From contig OY747717.1 in assembly GCA_963556495.2 (NCBI GenBank), forward strand, positions 504,001 through 568,000: DNA of 64,000 nucleotides. The letters run 5' to 3'. The stretch is from Valencia hispanica (Eukaryota; Chordata; Actinopteri; Cyprinodontiformes; Valenciidae). Each line of letters opens with the position of its first letter. Positions within the stretch are counted from its first letter, which is position 1. The notes beneath the pieces were generated by a model that saw only the letters and a program-made list of their open reading frames with translations, was not told where the DNA came from and did no database searches. Of the stretch, positions 44,577 through 56,000 are shown piece after piece. A program made the position numbers and the translations under genes.

Positions 44577-47224
44577 TGTAACAGAAGAATTGAACAATGA
44601 AAAATCAGGAGCTTAAATACTGAGCCAAATGTGGAAAATCAAAAAGGAACTAATCAAAGGAAATATGGAGCAGCTGTGGCAGACAGAGCAAAAATGACAG
44701 AGATAGACTAATTATTTCAAAGGGGAACTGAATAATGAACTAAATATGAAAACACAAATAAATATCAAAGAAATTATCAAAGCACAAACATCCAAGGATC
44801 ACAACAGGACCTTTAGCGGTTAAATGAACCGCAGCTATGTTAACCCAAATGCTACTGGCTAAAAGATTACATTTCTCTTAAACCTAGTAAACCGATGTTA
44901 CAGGAGCCCACCTCAGTCCATTGACCATTATGGCTGACTATAAAGAGATTTCTTCTGATTGGTCAACCAGTTTAAACGTCTGGGTCCTTCAGTCATTCAA
45001 ACACTCCAAAACAATCCAAACCCCTGCAGATACAAACCAATAAGACTCCAAGGAAGGAAAGACGTTCCCTTCTAAGACACATTTTAATCACTGTGACAGC
45101 TCTGTCCACAGGATTGTTTCCCATAGTCTGGCTCTGCAGAGTGAAGATCTTCTCACCTGATGGAAAGCTTCCAACAAGCCTAAACCAGCAGGTGAATTCA
45201 TGCTTCAGCCTTTGGTTAAATCAAGAAGTAGCTACTGATCCCACAGGCCTCATTGTGACCAGTCCTCCCAGTACAGCTCTCTGGTTAAACTCCAACAATG
45301 TCACTGGACATGTTATCTCACCTATGGTTGTGATTTATGGGCACCATATTCTACAGTAAAAAGTTAAAACAGATCCCAAACCTTTTGGATTTTATAGCTG
45401 GACGCATGTTGGCCGATGTTCTGCAAAACAGAATAAAACTTTGTAATTACTAAGTTCTGACAGTTGTGCTAAAACCATTTAATTGAAGGTCAGGGTTAAC
45501 CCAAGTGGACTGTAAATTAGTGAGAAAGGCGCTAAAGATCACAGAGAAACTGTGGAGCTGTGATCTGGGCTTTCTCCTTCTTCTGGAACACAGATTACAA
45601 GAAGGTTGGGATCACAGAAGGGAGATTTAAGGATGTAAAGTTCAACGTTTCTACTCTGAACTGATGATTCTAAACTGGTTCTAAACTGGTTTTAGTCACA
45701 CTGACGTCAGTGAACAGCTTGGCTTTAATATATTCAATAACAAATGTAATGAACTCACCTTCTCAGCAGAAAACTATTTAATCATTTCTGCTTTAGGTTT
45801 TTACTTGATCATAACAGTTTTAGTGACATTTTAAGTGTTGTGATATAATAGGTAGGTTCTGGCTATGAATAATTTCTTATGCAAATTTTTAATCATATTA
45901 ATAATTTTTTGTTAGAAGTACCAAGTTTGGAGCACCATCTGGGATCCAGGAAAATAATAATAGCCAATTAGTTTAGTCTCAGATAATGTTTATGATTACC
46001 TGCCTGATAAGACTGAGATAATTAAAGGGTAATAAAGGAATAAGTTCTTGGCGTACTTTGAAGAGCAAGTTACTACACATGTATGTGGAACAATAACAAA
46101 CAACGACTTTCCAAAATACAAGAGTTTATTACAAAATAATTCAATTTTCAGGTAAAATACTTTAATCAACAAACTCACTAAGCTCATAACACCCGACTAA
46201 ACTACTAAGTAAAAGAATAAAAAATAAACTACCTACCAAAAGTAAAACAGTAAAATGGACAAATATGCAAATTAGTAAAAACAATAACCAATAAATTGAT
46301 CGTGATGTCACAGTTCAGTATGAACATGTTTGCTTAAAGACCAAAGCTTGTATTGAAAGGTGTGGAAGTGAAGCCAAGTTAGTTTTAAATGAATTGTGAT
46401 TAGTCATTCTGTTCAGCTTAGCAGCAAAGAACAATGGAAAAAAACTCCAGTGGAACAGTGTTTTTGTCATGTTGCCTGATTTAAAACGATTCTTTAGTCA
46501 GAAACCTTTGAAAACACTGTTTATACCCAAATGATTGAAGAATTAAATCTTATAAATACAGCAAAAACACAGTGAAATAGATAATCAAAACAATCCTTAA
46601 ATTGTTTATCCTAATATTTCTGCCCAGACACAACTTTACTTGAACGATTCTCAGATCTCTATTGGAGGTTGGCTCCATTGTCTGGAAGACCGGGGATAAA
46701 GCAGAGAAATCAGCTGGTCAGTTAGCAGCAGCTGCATGGAGCGCAGCCAGCAGTCGGTCCTCCTGGGTGCATGGCTAGCGAGCCACCGTTAACTCAAAAG
46801 TTGTCGTCCTTTCAGCTCGTCAGCTTTCAGCAATCTTCTCCTACGGACTGGTCCCTTTTTCGGGCAGCCTTCAGCTCAGCAGCTTTTGACTCGGCAGCTT
46901 CGGTTTAGCAGATTGGCTCATGCAGCAGGGCAGCAGCAAATAGAAGCTCTCTCTCTGTTTTAGGCGAAATCTGTAATTGAAAAAGATTCCTTTTGCAGCA
47001 TTTGAACAAATCAGGTTCAGGACTTATGCCATCGGCCCGATACAGTTTATCTGATCAACAACCAGCAGGCTGTAAAAGTCTTTTGGATCCAACGAGTTTC
47101 TTTCAGAAACTTGCTCCCCCCTCAGTTATTCTTTTGTATTCCCAATAAAAATTATTCCCTTTTTTAAAATAGACCATCAGGAGTGCTACAGATAGACCTC
47201 ATTAGGACACAAGGTCTTCCTTCT
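44577..47224. other. No gene seen
   Basis: AT-rich non-coding sequence; scattered short frames without context. Repeats may be present but were not recognised. Confidence 0.4.
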
Positions 47225-47227
47225 TCA

Positions 47228-47510
47228 GGTTCTGGGGTCCATCTGCACATTTTGGACCAAGACCTGTTCATGTCTGGGACACAGAATTCGTCCCCTTCCT
47301 GAGCGGTGTGATGGTTGAACATTCCCATCATGTCTGAACTGTTGTATAAATGTTTGAGCAGATAAAAATGACACCTTCAAGCATCTGGAAATTGTTCCCA
47401 AGGATGAACCAGACTGGTGCAGCTCCACAATTCTCTTCATGATCTCTGGGCGGATTTCTGTTGACTTTCCCATAGCGTCAAACAAGAAACCAGTGAGCTC
47501 CAGGTGTGTT
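47228..47510 (-). mobile_element. Tc1-like element, transposase N-terminal fragment
   Basis: Minus-strand frame MGKSTEIRPEIMKRIVELHQ, SGSSLGTISRCLKVS and later GNVQPSHRSGRGR: a paired-type helix-turn-helix of Tc1 transposases. No catalytic part follows. Confidence 0.75.
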
Positions 47511-47784
47511 CCAGGTGTGGCCCTAAAATACTTCCACAGGCGAGCCTCTAATTAACTCAGGAGTGTGCGTTAACAAGTCCCAAGTTTCCTAAGCACATTA
47601 ATCAATATTCTTATTAATTCGTGCAGAAAATTAACAGACAAATCCAACTGAAAATAACAGAAAAAGATAGCTGCAGTAAAACAGTAGAAGCAAGAAGAAT
47701 AACCCAGTTTTCTTCAGTGTCCTTAAGAAGTCTTGTGTGGTAGAGTGTGGTTTCATTTAAACTACGCTTCCCCACAATAAGGGA

Positions 47785-47945
47785 TAGACCAGAGGTGTCC
47801 ATAGTCAGTCCTAGAGGGCCCGGCATGCTGCATGGCTCATTAGCAGAACTTTGCCATGCTGAGGAGGTAGTTGGACCATTTGAATCAGCTGTGTTGGAAC
47901 AGAGACTCATCTGAAACTGGCAGGAAACTGGCCCTTGAGGACTCG
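47785..47945. repeat. Dispersed teleost repeat
   Basis: 'agaggtgtccatagtcagtcc', 'ttgaatcagctgtgttgg' and 'ccttgaggactcgagc', related to 30430-30600. Confidence 0.6.
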
Positions 47946-48779
47946 AGCTGGTATAGACATCTGAACAGAATTTCTTCAGCCTTGCAGGAATTGACAGTCA
48001 TTGTTTCGGCCATTTTCCTTTCTGGAGCAAAACCATAAATAGTACAAAGGAAACAAAATTGGGTTGGTTGGTAGGGTAAATAAATTGATGCATTAATGAT
48101 TGAAACCAATTAACATGAATAAATACATTTTCAGCCTTTACATGGGCATCTTTACAATCTGTCAAGTACTTCAAAGTAGATTTATTCCTCAGAAGCTTTT
48201 AAAAATTTGCTAGGAAAATTTTTTTCAATTATTTCAAGATGCCATAAATAAACACAATCTGTCATTACTGCCAATGAGGTTATGTTTTCGCCAGGGTTTG
48301 TTTGTTTGTTTTTGTTTGTTAGCAACATAATTAAAAAAGTTATAAACAGATTTTGATTAAATTGTTAGGAAATGTCTGTAATGTGACCAGGAACAAGTGA
48401 TCAGAATTAGAGGGGGATCCTGATTATCGCTGAGCTGCCTTGGTGGAAGTCTGCGCTTTCTGAGTGCTTTTTCTAGTATATTAGGTTATCAATGAGATTT
48501 ACTTAACATTTAGCAAAAGGTAAACTAAAACTGAGCAAAGCATGACAACCGTTTCTAACCACCAAGCAATAAGTCTCGTGACTACTGTAGCACCATCTGA
48601 GAAGCAACATTTTTTTGATTCAAATGTTTGCTATCTTACCGCCTGCCTCTCTGGTACTTCTAAATGTCTATTAGTTCATCACAGATTTGCACATGTTTGA
48701 TTATGGAAACCCTGAAGTATTTTCTTCCATTACAGTAACCTTGTGTGGTGTCAGAACATAAGGTAGGAGCTGTGATGCT
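47946..48779. other. No gene seen
   Basis: AT-rich non-coding stretch. Confidence 0.4.
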
Positions 48780-48915
48780 CTTTAATCTGAGTTAGTGGGC
48801 TCATAAACATTCTAAATAAAAGTGGCCTGAGGACAGAGCCTTGAGGAACCCCATAATTCATTTCATAAAGTTAAAGTAGACGCCGTCTACCAGATAAGAT
48901 CTGAACCAGAATGGC
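48780..48915 (-). mobile_element. L2-like LINE reverse-transcriptase scrap
   Basis: On the minus strand it reads NYGVPQGSVLRPLLFRMF, the conserved RT segment before the YADD box. Surroundings are too degraded to set borders. Confidence 0.65.
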
Positions 48916-49195
48916 AGTAAACCACTCATGGAACTTTCTGTGGACAATAGAGACCAGTTAACCAGAGACCAAGAAGTTCAGAACCTTGTTGCTCCACTAA
49001 AACCCACCCATCATCTGTGGAGATGTTTCCTTAGAGCTCTGTGTCTTTAGATCTTCTAATCTGCTGCAGTCTTCATCCTCCCTCAACTGAAAGCATCCAG
49101 TTCCGCAGCGTGTTCAGGTCAGTTCTGGAAAGTTTATCAGTTGGTGGGTTAAAGGAATGCTGTTCTGAAACAATGAGCCTGTTTTTTTTTACGTT

Positions 49196-49858
49196 TCATG
49201 TGTAAAAAGTTTCGAGATCTGTTTTCATTCTCCTGAACTCATCAGAGATTCTCTCCACTACCACCTCAGCCTGCTTTGGATTAAGCTTTAGAACCATGAA
49301 GGTTCTGGGTTTCTCTGTGATGTAGAACAGCTCCAGGATGTTGATTTCCAGTCTGATGAGTTTTACAGCTTCAGCTCCGACTGATTCCCTCCGGAGGTCC
49401 CCACAGGAACTCTTTACTCTTTCCAGCGAGTTCTTCAGTTCCTTCACAATCATTCTGAACTCCTCCATCCATCTGGTCATTCTATTAACATGAGACCATT
49501 CTAAGAGTTCCTGCTTTATAATAAAACAAATCAGCGCAACAACACCACAAGCAACAGCTGCTCCATACACAGCAAAGCTCAAACCTTTAGTAGCAGAAGC
49601 TGCAGATCTGGCCAACAGAGCCCCAGTTACTGCAAGAACAACTGCTACCGTTATCCCGGTCTTTGTCTCATTCTGAATTTGCTCTACTGTGGGAATGATG
49701 TTGTGAAACTGGTCCAGAATCAGTTTCATGGTGGCTTGATTGCTGTCATAGAGCTGGTGAAATGAAGCTGTGTTCTGGGACAGCTTCTGCTTTAGACCAC
49801 AAACGTTGGGAAGTTGGGTATTCCATATATTCCGTATATTCCATAGAAATGAATCCAT
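49196..49858 (-). CDS. Uncharacterised single-exon protein with two membrane segments
   Basis: Open 220-residue frame from ATG at 49858. Residues ~1-65 are polar with coiled-coil character (LKQKLSQNTASFHQLYDSNQ). Two hydrophobic stretches follow, GITVAVVLAVTGALLA (~70-85) and LSFAVYGAAVACGVVALICF (~93-112), separated by a short basic/Ser loop. A long amphipathic helical C-terminus comes next (RMTRWMEEFRMIVKELKNSL, later KQAEVVVERISDEFRRM). No signal peptide. I do not recognise the family. The helix, hydrophobic hairpin, helix layout recalls apolipoprotein L-like proteins, but I saw no diagnostic motif. It is probably membrane-associated. A TATATAA at 50101-50107 is a possible promoter. No lesions, so it is likely a real gene or a young retrocopy. 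Confidence 0.6.
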   Translation of the reverse strand: MDSFLWNIRNIWNTQLPNVCGLKQKLSQNTASFHQLYDSNQATMKLILDQFHNIIPTVEQIQNETKTGITVAVVLAVTGALLARSAASATKGLSFAVYGAAVACGVVALICFIIKQELLEWSHVNRMTRWMEEFRMIVKELKNSLERVKSSCGDLRRESVGAEAVKLIRLEINILELFYITEKPRTFMVLKLNPKQAEVVVERISDEFRRMKTDLETFYT

Positions 49859-50100
49859 CGTTAAAATAGAGCTTGTTGACTAGGAAGTTCTCATGAGTTT
49901 GGATAGTTTCAATAAAAGTTCAGAAAGCCACAAAAATCTGCTGTCAGATCAGCTGCTGCACAAACAGCAGACCTTCATCCAGACAGGTTCCGATCTTTTC
50001 CTGCTCCGGGTTCAGACGTTAGGATTTAACGTCCACACCCCAACAGCTGAGCTGGAGCTGTGCTGACTCACACACTACAGGTTAAACCAGATAAGATGCA

Positions 50101-50107
50101 TTATATA
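50101..50107 (-). promoter_or_regulatory. Possible TATA box for the two-TM gene
   Basis: TATATAA on the minus strand, about 245 bp before the ATG; the leader in between is unspliced or contains a short intron. Confidence 0.35.
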
Positions 50108-50296
50108 AACCTGAGAGGAGCCACCTGAGTAAACATGAACATGATGTGAACCGAAGCATCATCCTGTCTGAACCTTTATTGAGCTGATATCAGCTGCAGC
50201 AGGTTACCTTACCTGTGATCACAGAGTCCTGCACATTTACAGCTCAGCGGGAAACAGATTTATAGCAGAACCAGATTTACCAACGTCCTGTTCCAG

Positions 50297-52430
50297 ATCA
50301 TAGAGCATAGAACATAGATCATATATCATAGAGCATAGATCATAGAGCATAGATCAAATCAAATCAAATCAAATTAAACTTTATTTATAAAGCGCTTTTC
50401 AAACCAAAACAAAGCTTCTCAAAGTGCTTTACAGATTAAAAATGACCCACAACCCCCCCTTCCCAAAACCCAAAAGTAAAAAACATCACCACAGCTATAC
50501 CCCCCCATGCAAAAAAGCAACAATAAACAACAGCGCATTAACAAAAGCAGAACGGGCTGAGTACAGATGAACCAGGAAACGTCATCATGGGAGCCATCTA
50601 CACCAGCAGCAGCAGATCAACAGCAGCAGCCAAGGCACTGACCCAGGGAGCCCAGAGGAGGGAGGGCTGGTACCCCCACCTCCACCTGCTCTAAGATCAT
50701 AGAGCATAGATCATAGAGCATAGATCATAGAGCATAGATCATAAAGCATAGAGCATAGATCATAGAGCATAGATCATAAAGCATAGATAATAGATAATAG
50801 ATCATAAATCATAGAGCATAGAGCATAAAGCATAAAGCATAGAGCATAGATCATAGAGCATAGAGCATAGATCATAGAGCATAGATCATAAAGCATAGAG
50901 CATAGATCATAGAGCATAGATCATAAAGCATAGATAATAGATCATAAATCATAGAGCATAGAGCATAAAGCATAAAGCATAGAGCATAGAGCATAGATCA
51001 TAGAACATAGATCATAAAGCATAGAGCATAGATCATAGAGCATAGAGCATAGATCATAGATCATAAAGCATAGATCATAGATCATAGATCATAAAAAATA
51101 AAGCATAGAGCATAGAGCATAGAGCATAGATCATAAAGCATAGAGCATAGATCATAGAACATAGATCATAAAGCATAGAGCATAGATCATAGAGCATAGA
51201 TCATAAAGCATAGATCATAGAGCATAGATTCTAGAGCATAGAGCATAAAGCATAGAGCATAGATCATAGAGCATAAAGTGTAGAGCATAGATCATAAAGC
51301 ATAAAGCATAGATCATAAAGCATAGATCATAAAATATAGAGCATAGAGCATAGATCATAGAGCATAGATCATAAAGCATAGATAATAGATCATAAATCAT
51401 AGAGCATAGAGCATAAAGCATAAAGCATAGAGCATAGAGCATAGATCATAGAACATAGATCATAAAGCATAGAGCATAGATCATAGAGCATAGAGCATAG
51501 ATCATAGATCATAAAGCATAGATCATAGATCATAGATCATAAAAAATAAAGCATAGAGCATAGAGCATAGAGCATAGATCATAAAGCATAGAGCATAGAT
51601 CATAGAACATAGATCATAAAGCATAGAGCATAGATCATAGAGCATAGATCATAAAGCATAGATCATAGAGCATAGATTCTAGAGCATAGAGCATAAAGCA
51701 TAGAGCATAGATCATAGAGCATAAAGTGTAGAGCATAGATCATAAAGCATAAAGCATAGATCATAAAGCATAGATCATAAAATATAGAGCATAGAGCATA
51801 GATCATAGATCATAAAGCATAGAGCATAGATCATAGAGCATAGATCATAAAGCATAGAGCATAGAGCATAGATCATAAAGCATAGAGCATAGATCATAGA
51901 GCATAGAGCATAGATCATAGATCATAAAGCATAAAGCATAAAGCATAGATCATAAAGCATAGATCATAGAGCATAGAGCATAGATCATAGATCATAGATC
52001 ATAGATCATAGAGCATAAAGCATAGAGCATAGAGCATAGATCATAAAGCATAGATCATAGAGCATAAAGCATAGAGCATAGAGCATAGATCATAAAGCAT
52101 AGATCATCGATCATGGAGCATAGATCATAGATCATAGATCATAGATCATAGAGCATAAAGCATAGAGCATAGAGCATAGATCATAAAGCATAGATCATAG
52201 AGCATAAAGCACAGAGCATAGAGCATAGATCATAAAGCATAGATCATAGATCATGGAGCATAGATCATAGATCATAGATCATAGATCATAGAGCATAAAG
52301 CATAGAGCATAGAGCATAGATCATAGAGCATAGAGCATAAAGCATAGAGCATAAATCATAAAGCATAGAGCATAGAGCATAGATTATAGAGCATAGATCA
52401 TAGAGCATAGATCATAGATCATGATAGATC
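50297..52430. repeat. Minisatellite built from ATAGAGCAT / ATAGATCAT-type units
   Basis: About 2.1 kb, less a ~340-bp insertion, of short units mixing 'catagagcatagatcatag' and 'ataaagcat'. Higher-order structure: markers 'tagataatag' (50931 and 51379) and 'gattctag' (51227 and 51675) both recur at exactly 448 bp. The 75-codon frame on the minus strand here is repeat-encoded and not a gene. Confidence 0.95.
50353..50694 (-). mobile_element. Retroelement 3' tail inserted in the minisatellite
   Basis: 'aaatcaaatcaaattaaactttatttataaagcgcttttc' and 'tcaaagtgctttacag', the reverse-oriented tail of a teleost LINE/SINE with (TTTGA)n end. Minisatellite continues on both sides. Confidence 0.75.
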
Positions 52431-52439
52431 AGAGGACAG

Positions 52440-53005
52440 TGACAGAACACTGTTCATGGTTGGTCCTGTTTCTGTCAATAAAGAGGATCTGATCTTTTAG
52501 GTTCAACAGGGTTATGAGTTGCTGTCTATCCTTCTATTTCCTGTCTGGCTGTGTGGCTCTCAGAATTGATCTCTGACTAAAGTAGGAACTCAACACATTT
52601 CCTTTCACAAGTGAAGCATTAAGGCTTTATGCTATAATTCTCCTCTTGACATAGAAATATATATGAAATCTTTAATAGAAATTACTGTGACTTTATTTTA
52701 AATGCTTTGGACACAGAGACAGAAAAGAAAGGGAAAGAAAAAAAAGATGAGCATTAACATCTAAAAAGGTCATAGGAAGAAAAACAATGGTCTGCTTTTA
52801 TCTGATTGTAATAATCAGCTGCTGCCACTGGGTGCCGCTCATGCACCAAAATGTTTCCAAAGCAACACCTTCATGGAAGAGCTGCATGTAACTTTTCTTG
52901 GATTGACCAGTAGCTCCATGAAACCAGAGCTGCAGCTGGTTCTGGTCCAGTTAAAGCAGGGTCAGGTTCTACGGGGAGGAGGTTCTAGTCTGACTAAAGC
53001 AGGGT
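52440..53005. other. Spacer between the two minisatellites; no gene seen
   Basis: Non-coding single-copy-like sequence. Confidence 0.45.
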
Positions 53006-53008
53006 CAG

Positions 53009-56000
53009 TATAAAGTATATAGTGTCCTTATGGAGTATATAGTGTCCTTATGGAGTATATAGTGTCCTTATAGAGTATATAGTGTCCTTATAGAGTATAT
53101 AGTGTCCTTATGGAGTATATAGTGTCCTTATAGAGTATATAGTGTCCTTATAGAGTATATAGTGTCCTTATGGAGTATATAGTGTCCTTATGGAGTATAT
53201 AGTGTCCTTATAGAGTATATAGTGTCCTTATGGAGTATATAGTGTCCTTATGGAGTATATAGTGTCCTTATAGAGTATATAGTGTCCTTATAGAGTATAT
53301 AGTGTCCTTATGGAGTATATAGTGTCCTTATGGAATATATAGTGTCCTTATAGAGTATATAGTGTCCTTATGGAGTATATAGTGTCCTTATAGAGTATAT
53401 AGTGTCCTTATAGAGTATATAGTGTCCTTATGGAGTATATAGTGTCCTTATGGAGTATATAGTGTCCTTATAGAGTATATAGTGTCCTTATAGAGTATAT
53501 AGTGTCCTTATGGAATATATAGTGTCCTTATAAAGTACATAGTGTCCTTATGGAGTATATAGTGTCCTTATGGAATATATAGTGTCCTTATGGAGTATAT
53601 TGTGTCCGTATAGAGTATATAGTGTCCTTATGGAGTATATAGTGTCCTTATGGAATATATAGTTTCCTTATAGAGTACATAGTGTCCTTATAAAGTACAC
53701 AGTGTCCTTATGGAGCATATAGTGTCCTTATGGAGTATATAGTGTCCTTATGGAGTATATAGTGTCCTTATAGAGTATATAGTGTCCTTATAGAGTATAT
53801 AGTGTCCTTATGGAATATATAGTGTCCTTATAGAGTATATAGTGTCCTTATGGAATATATAGTGTCCTTATAGAGTATATAGTGTCCTTATAAAGTACAT
53901 AGTGTCCTTATAGAGTATATAGTGTCCTTATAAAGTATATAATGTCCTTATGGAGTATGTTGTGTCCGTATAGAGTATATAGTGTCCTTATGGAGTATAT
54001 AGTTTCCTTATAGAGTACATAGTGTCCTTATAAAGTACATAGTGTCCTTATGGAAAATATAGTGTCCTTATAGAGTATATAGTGTCCTTATAAAGTATAT
54101 AATGTCCTTATGGAGTATGTTGTGTCCGTATAGAGTATATAGTGTCCTTATGGAGTATATAGTTTCCTTATAGAGTACATAGTGTCCTTATAAAGTACAC
54201 AGTGTCCTTATGGAGCATATAGTGTCCTTATTGAGTATATAGTGTCCTTATGGAATATATAGTGTCCTTATGGAGTATATAGTGTTCTTATGGAGTATAT
54301 AGTGTCCTTATAGTGTATATAGTGTCCTTATGGAGTATATAGTGTCCTTGTGGGATATATAGTGTCCTTGTAGAGTATATAGTGTCCTTATAAAGTACAT
54401 AGTGTCCTTATGGAGCATATAGTGTCCTTATCGAGTATATAGTGTCCTTATGGAGCATATAGTGTATGGAGCATATAGTGTCCTTATAGAGTATATAGTG
54501 TCCTTATAGAGTATATAGTGTTCTTATAAAGTATATAGTGTCCGTATAGAGTATATAGTGTTCTTATAAAGTATATAGTGTCCGTATAGAGTATATAGTG
54601 TCCTTATGGAGTATATAGTGTCCTTATGGAGTATATAGTGTCCTTATAGAGTATATAGTGTCCTTATAAAGTACTTAGTGTCCTTATGGAGTATATAGTG
54701 TCCTTATGGAGTATATAGTGTCCTAATGGAGCATATAGTGTCCTTATAAGGTATATAGTGTCCTTAAAAGTACTTAGTTTACTTATGGAGTATATAGTGT
54801 CCTTGTAGAGCATATAGTGTCCTTATAAGGTATATAGTGTCCTTAAAAGTACTTAGTTTCCTTATGGAGTATATAGTGTCCTTATAGAGTATATAGTGTC
54901 CTTATAGAGTATATAGTGTCCTTATGGAGTATATAGTGTCCTTATGGAAAATATAGTGTCCTTATAAAGTACATAGTGTCCTTATGGAATATATAGTGTC
55001 CTTATAGAGTATATAGTGTCCTTATAAAGTACATAGTGTCCTCATGGAATATATAGTGTCCTCATATAGTATATAGTGTCCTTATAAAGTACATAGTGTC
55101 CTTATGGAGTATATAGTGTCCTTATGGAGTATATAGTGTCCTTATGGAGTATATTGTGTCCGTATAGAGTATATAGTGTCCTTATGGAGTATATAGTTTC
55201 CTTATAGAGTACATAGTGTCCTTATAAAGTACACAGTGTCCTTATGGAGCATATAGTGTCCTTATTGAGTATATAGTGTCCTTATGGAGTATATAGTGTC
55301 CTTATGAAGTATATAGTGTTCTTATGGAGTATATAGTGTCCTTATGGAATATATAGTGTCCTTGTAGAGTATATAGTGTCCTTATAAAGTACATAGTGTC
55401 CTTATGGAGCATATAGTGTCCTTATCGAGTATATAGTGTCCTTATGGAGCATATAGTGTATGGAGCATATAGTGTCCTTATAGAGTATATAGTGTCCTTA
55501 TAGAGTATATAGTGTTCTTATAAAGTATATAGTGTCCGTATAGAGTATATAGTGTCCTTATGGAGTATATAGTGTCCTTATGGAGTATATAGTGTCCTTA
55601 TAGAGTATATAGTGTCCTTATAAAGTACTTAGTGTCCTTATGGAGTATATAGTGTCCTTATGGAGTATATAGTGTCATTATGGAGCATATAGTGTCCTTA
55701 TAAGGTATATAGTGTCCTTAAAAGTACTTAGTTTACTTATGGAGTATATAGTGTCCTTGTAGAGCATATAGTGTCCTTATAAGGTATATAGTGTCCTTAA
55801 AAGTACTTAGTTTCCTTATGGAGTATATAGTGTCCTTATAGAGTATATAGTGTCCTTATAAAGTACATTGTGTCCTTATGGAGCATATAGTGTCCTTATC
55901 GAGTATATCGTGTCCTTATGGAGTATATAGTGTCCTTATAGAGTATATAGTGTCATAATAAAGTACATAGTGTCCTTATGGAGCATATAGTGTCCTTATG

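Noticed and set aside
45093..45359. 88-codon plus-strand frame
   Set aside because: No motif, no splice or promoter context, composition like its surroundings.
51215..51442. 75-codon Leu/Tyr/Met-rich minus-strand frame
   Set aside because: Encoded entirely by the minisatellite; a by-product of repeat phase.
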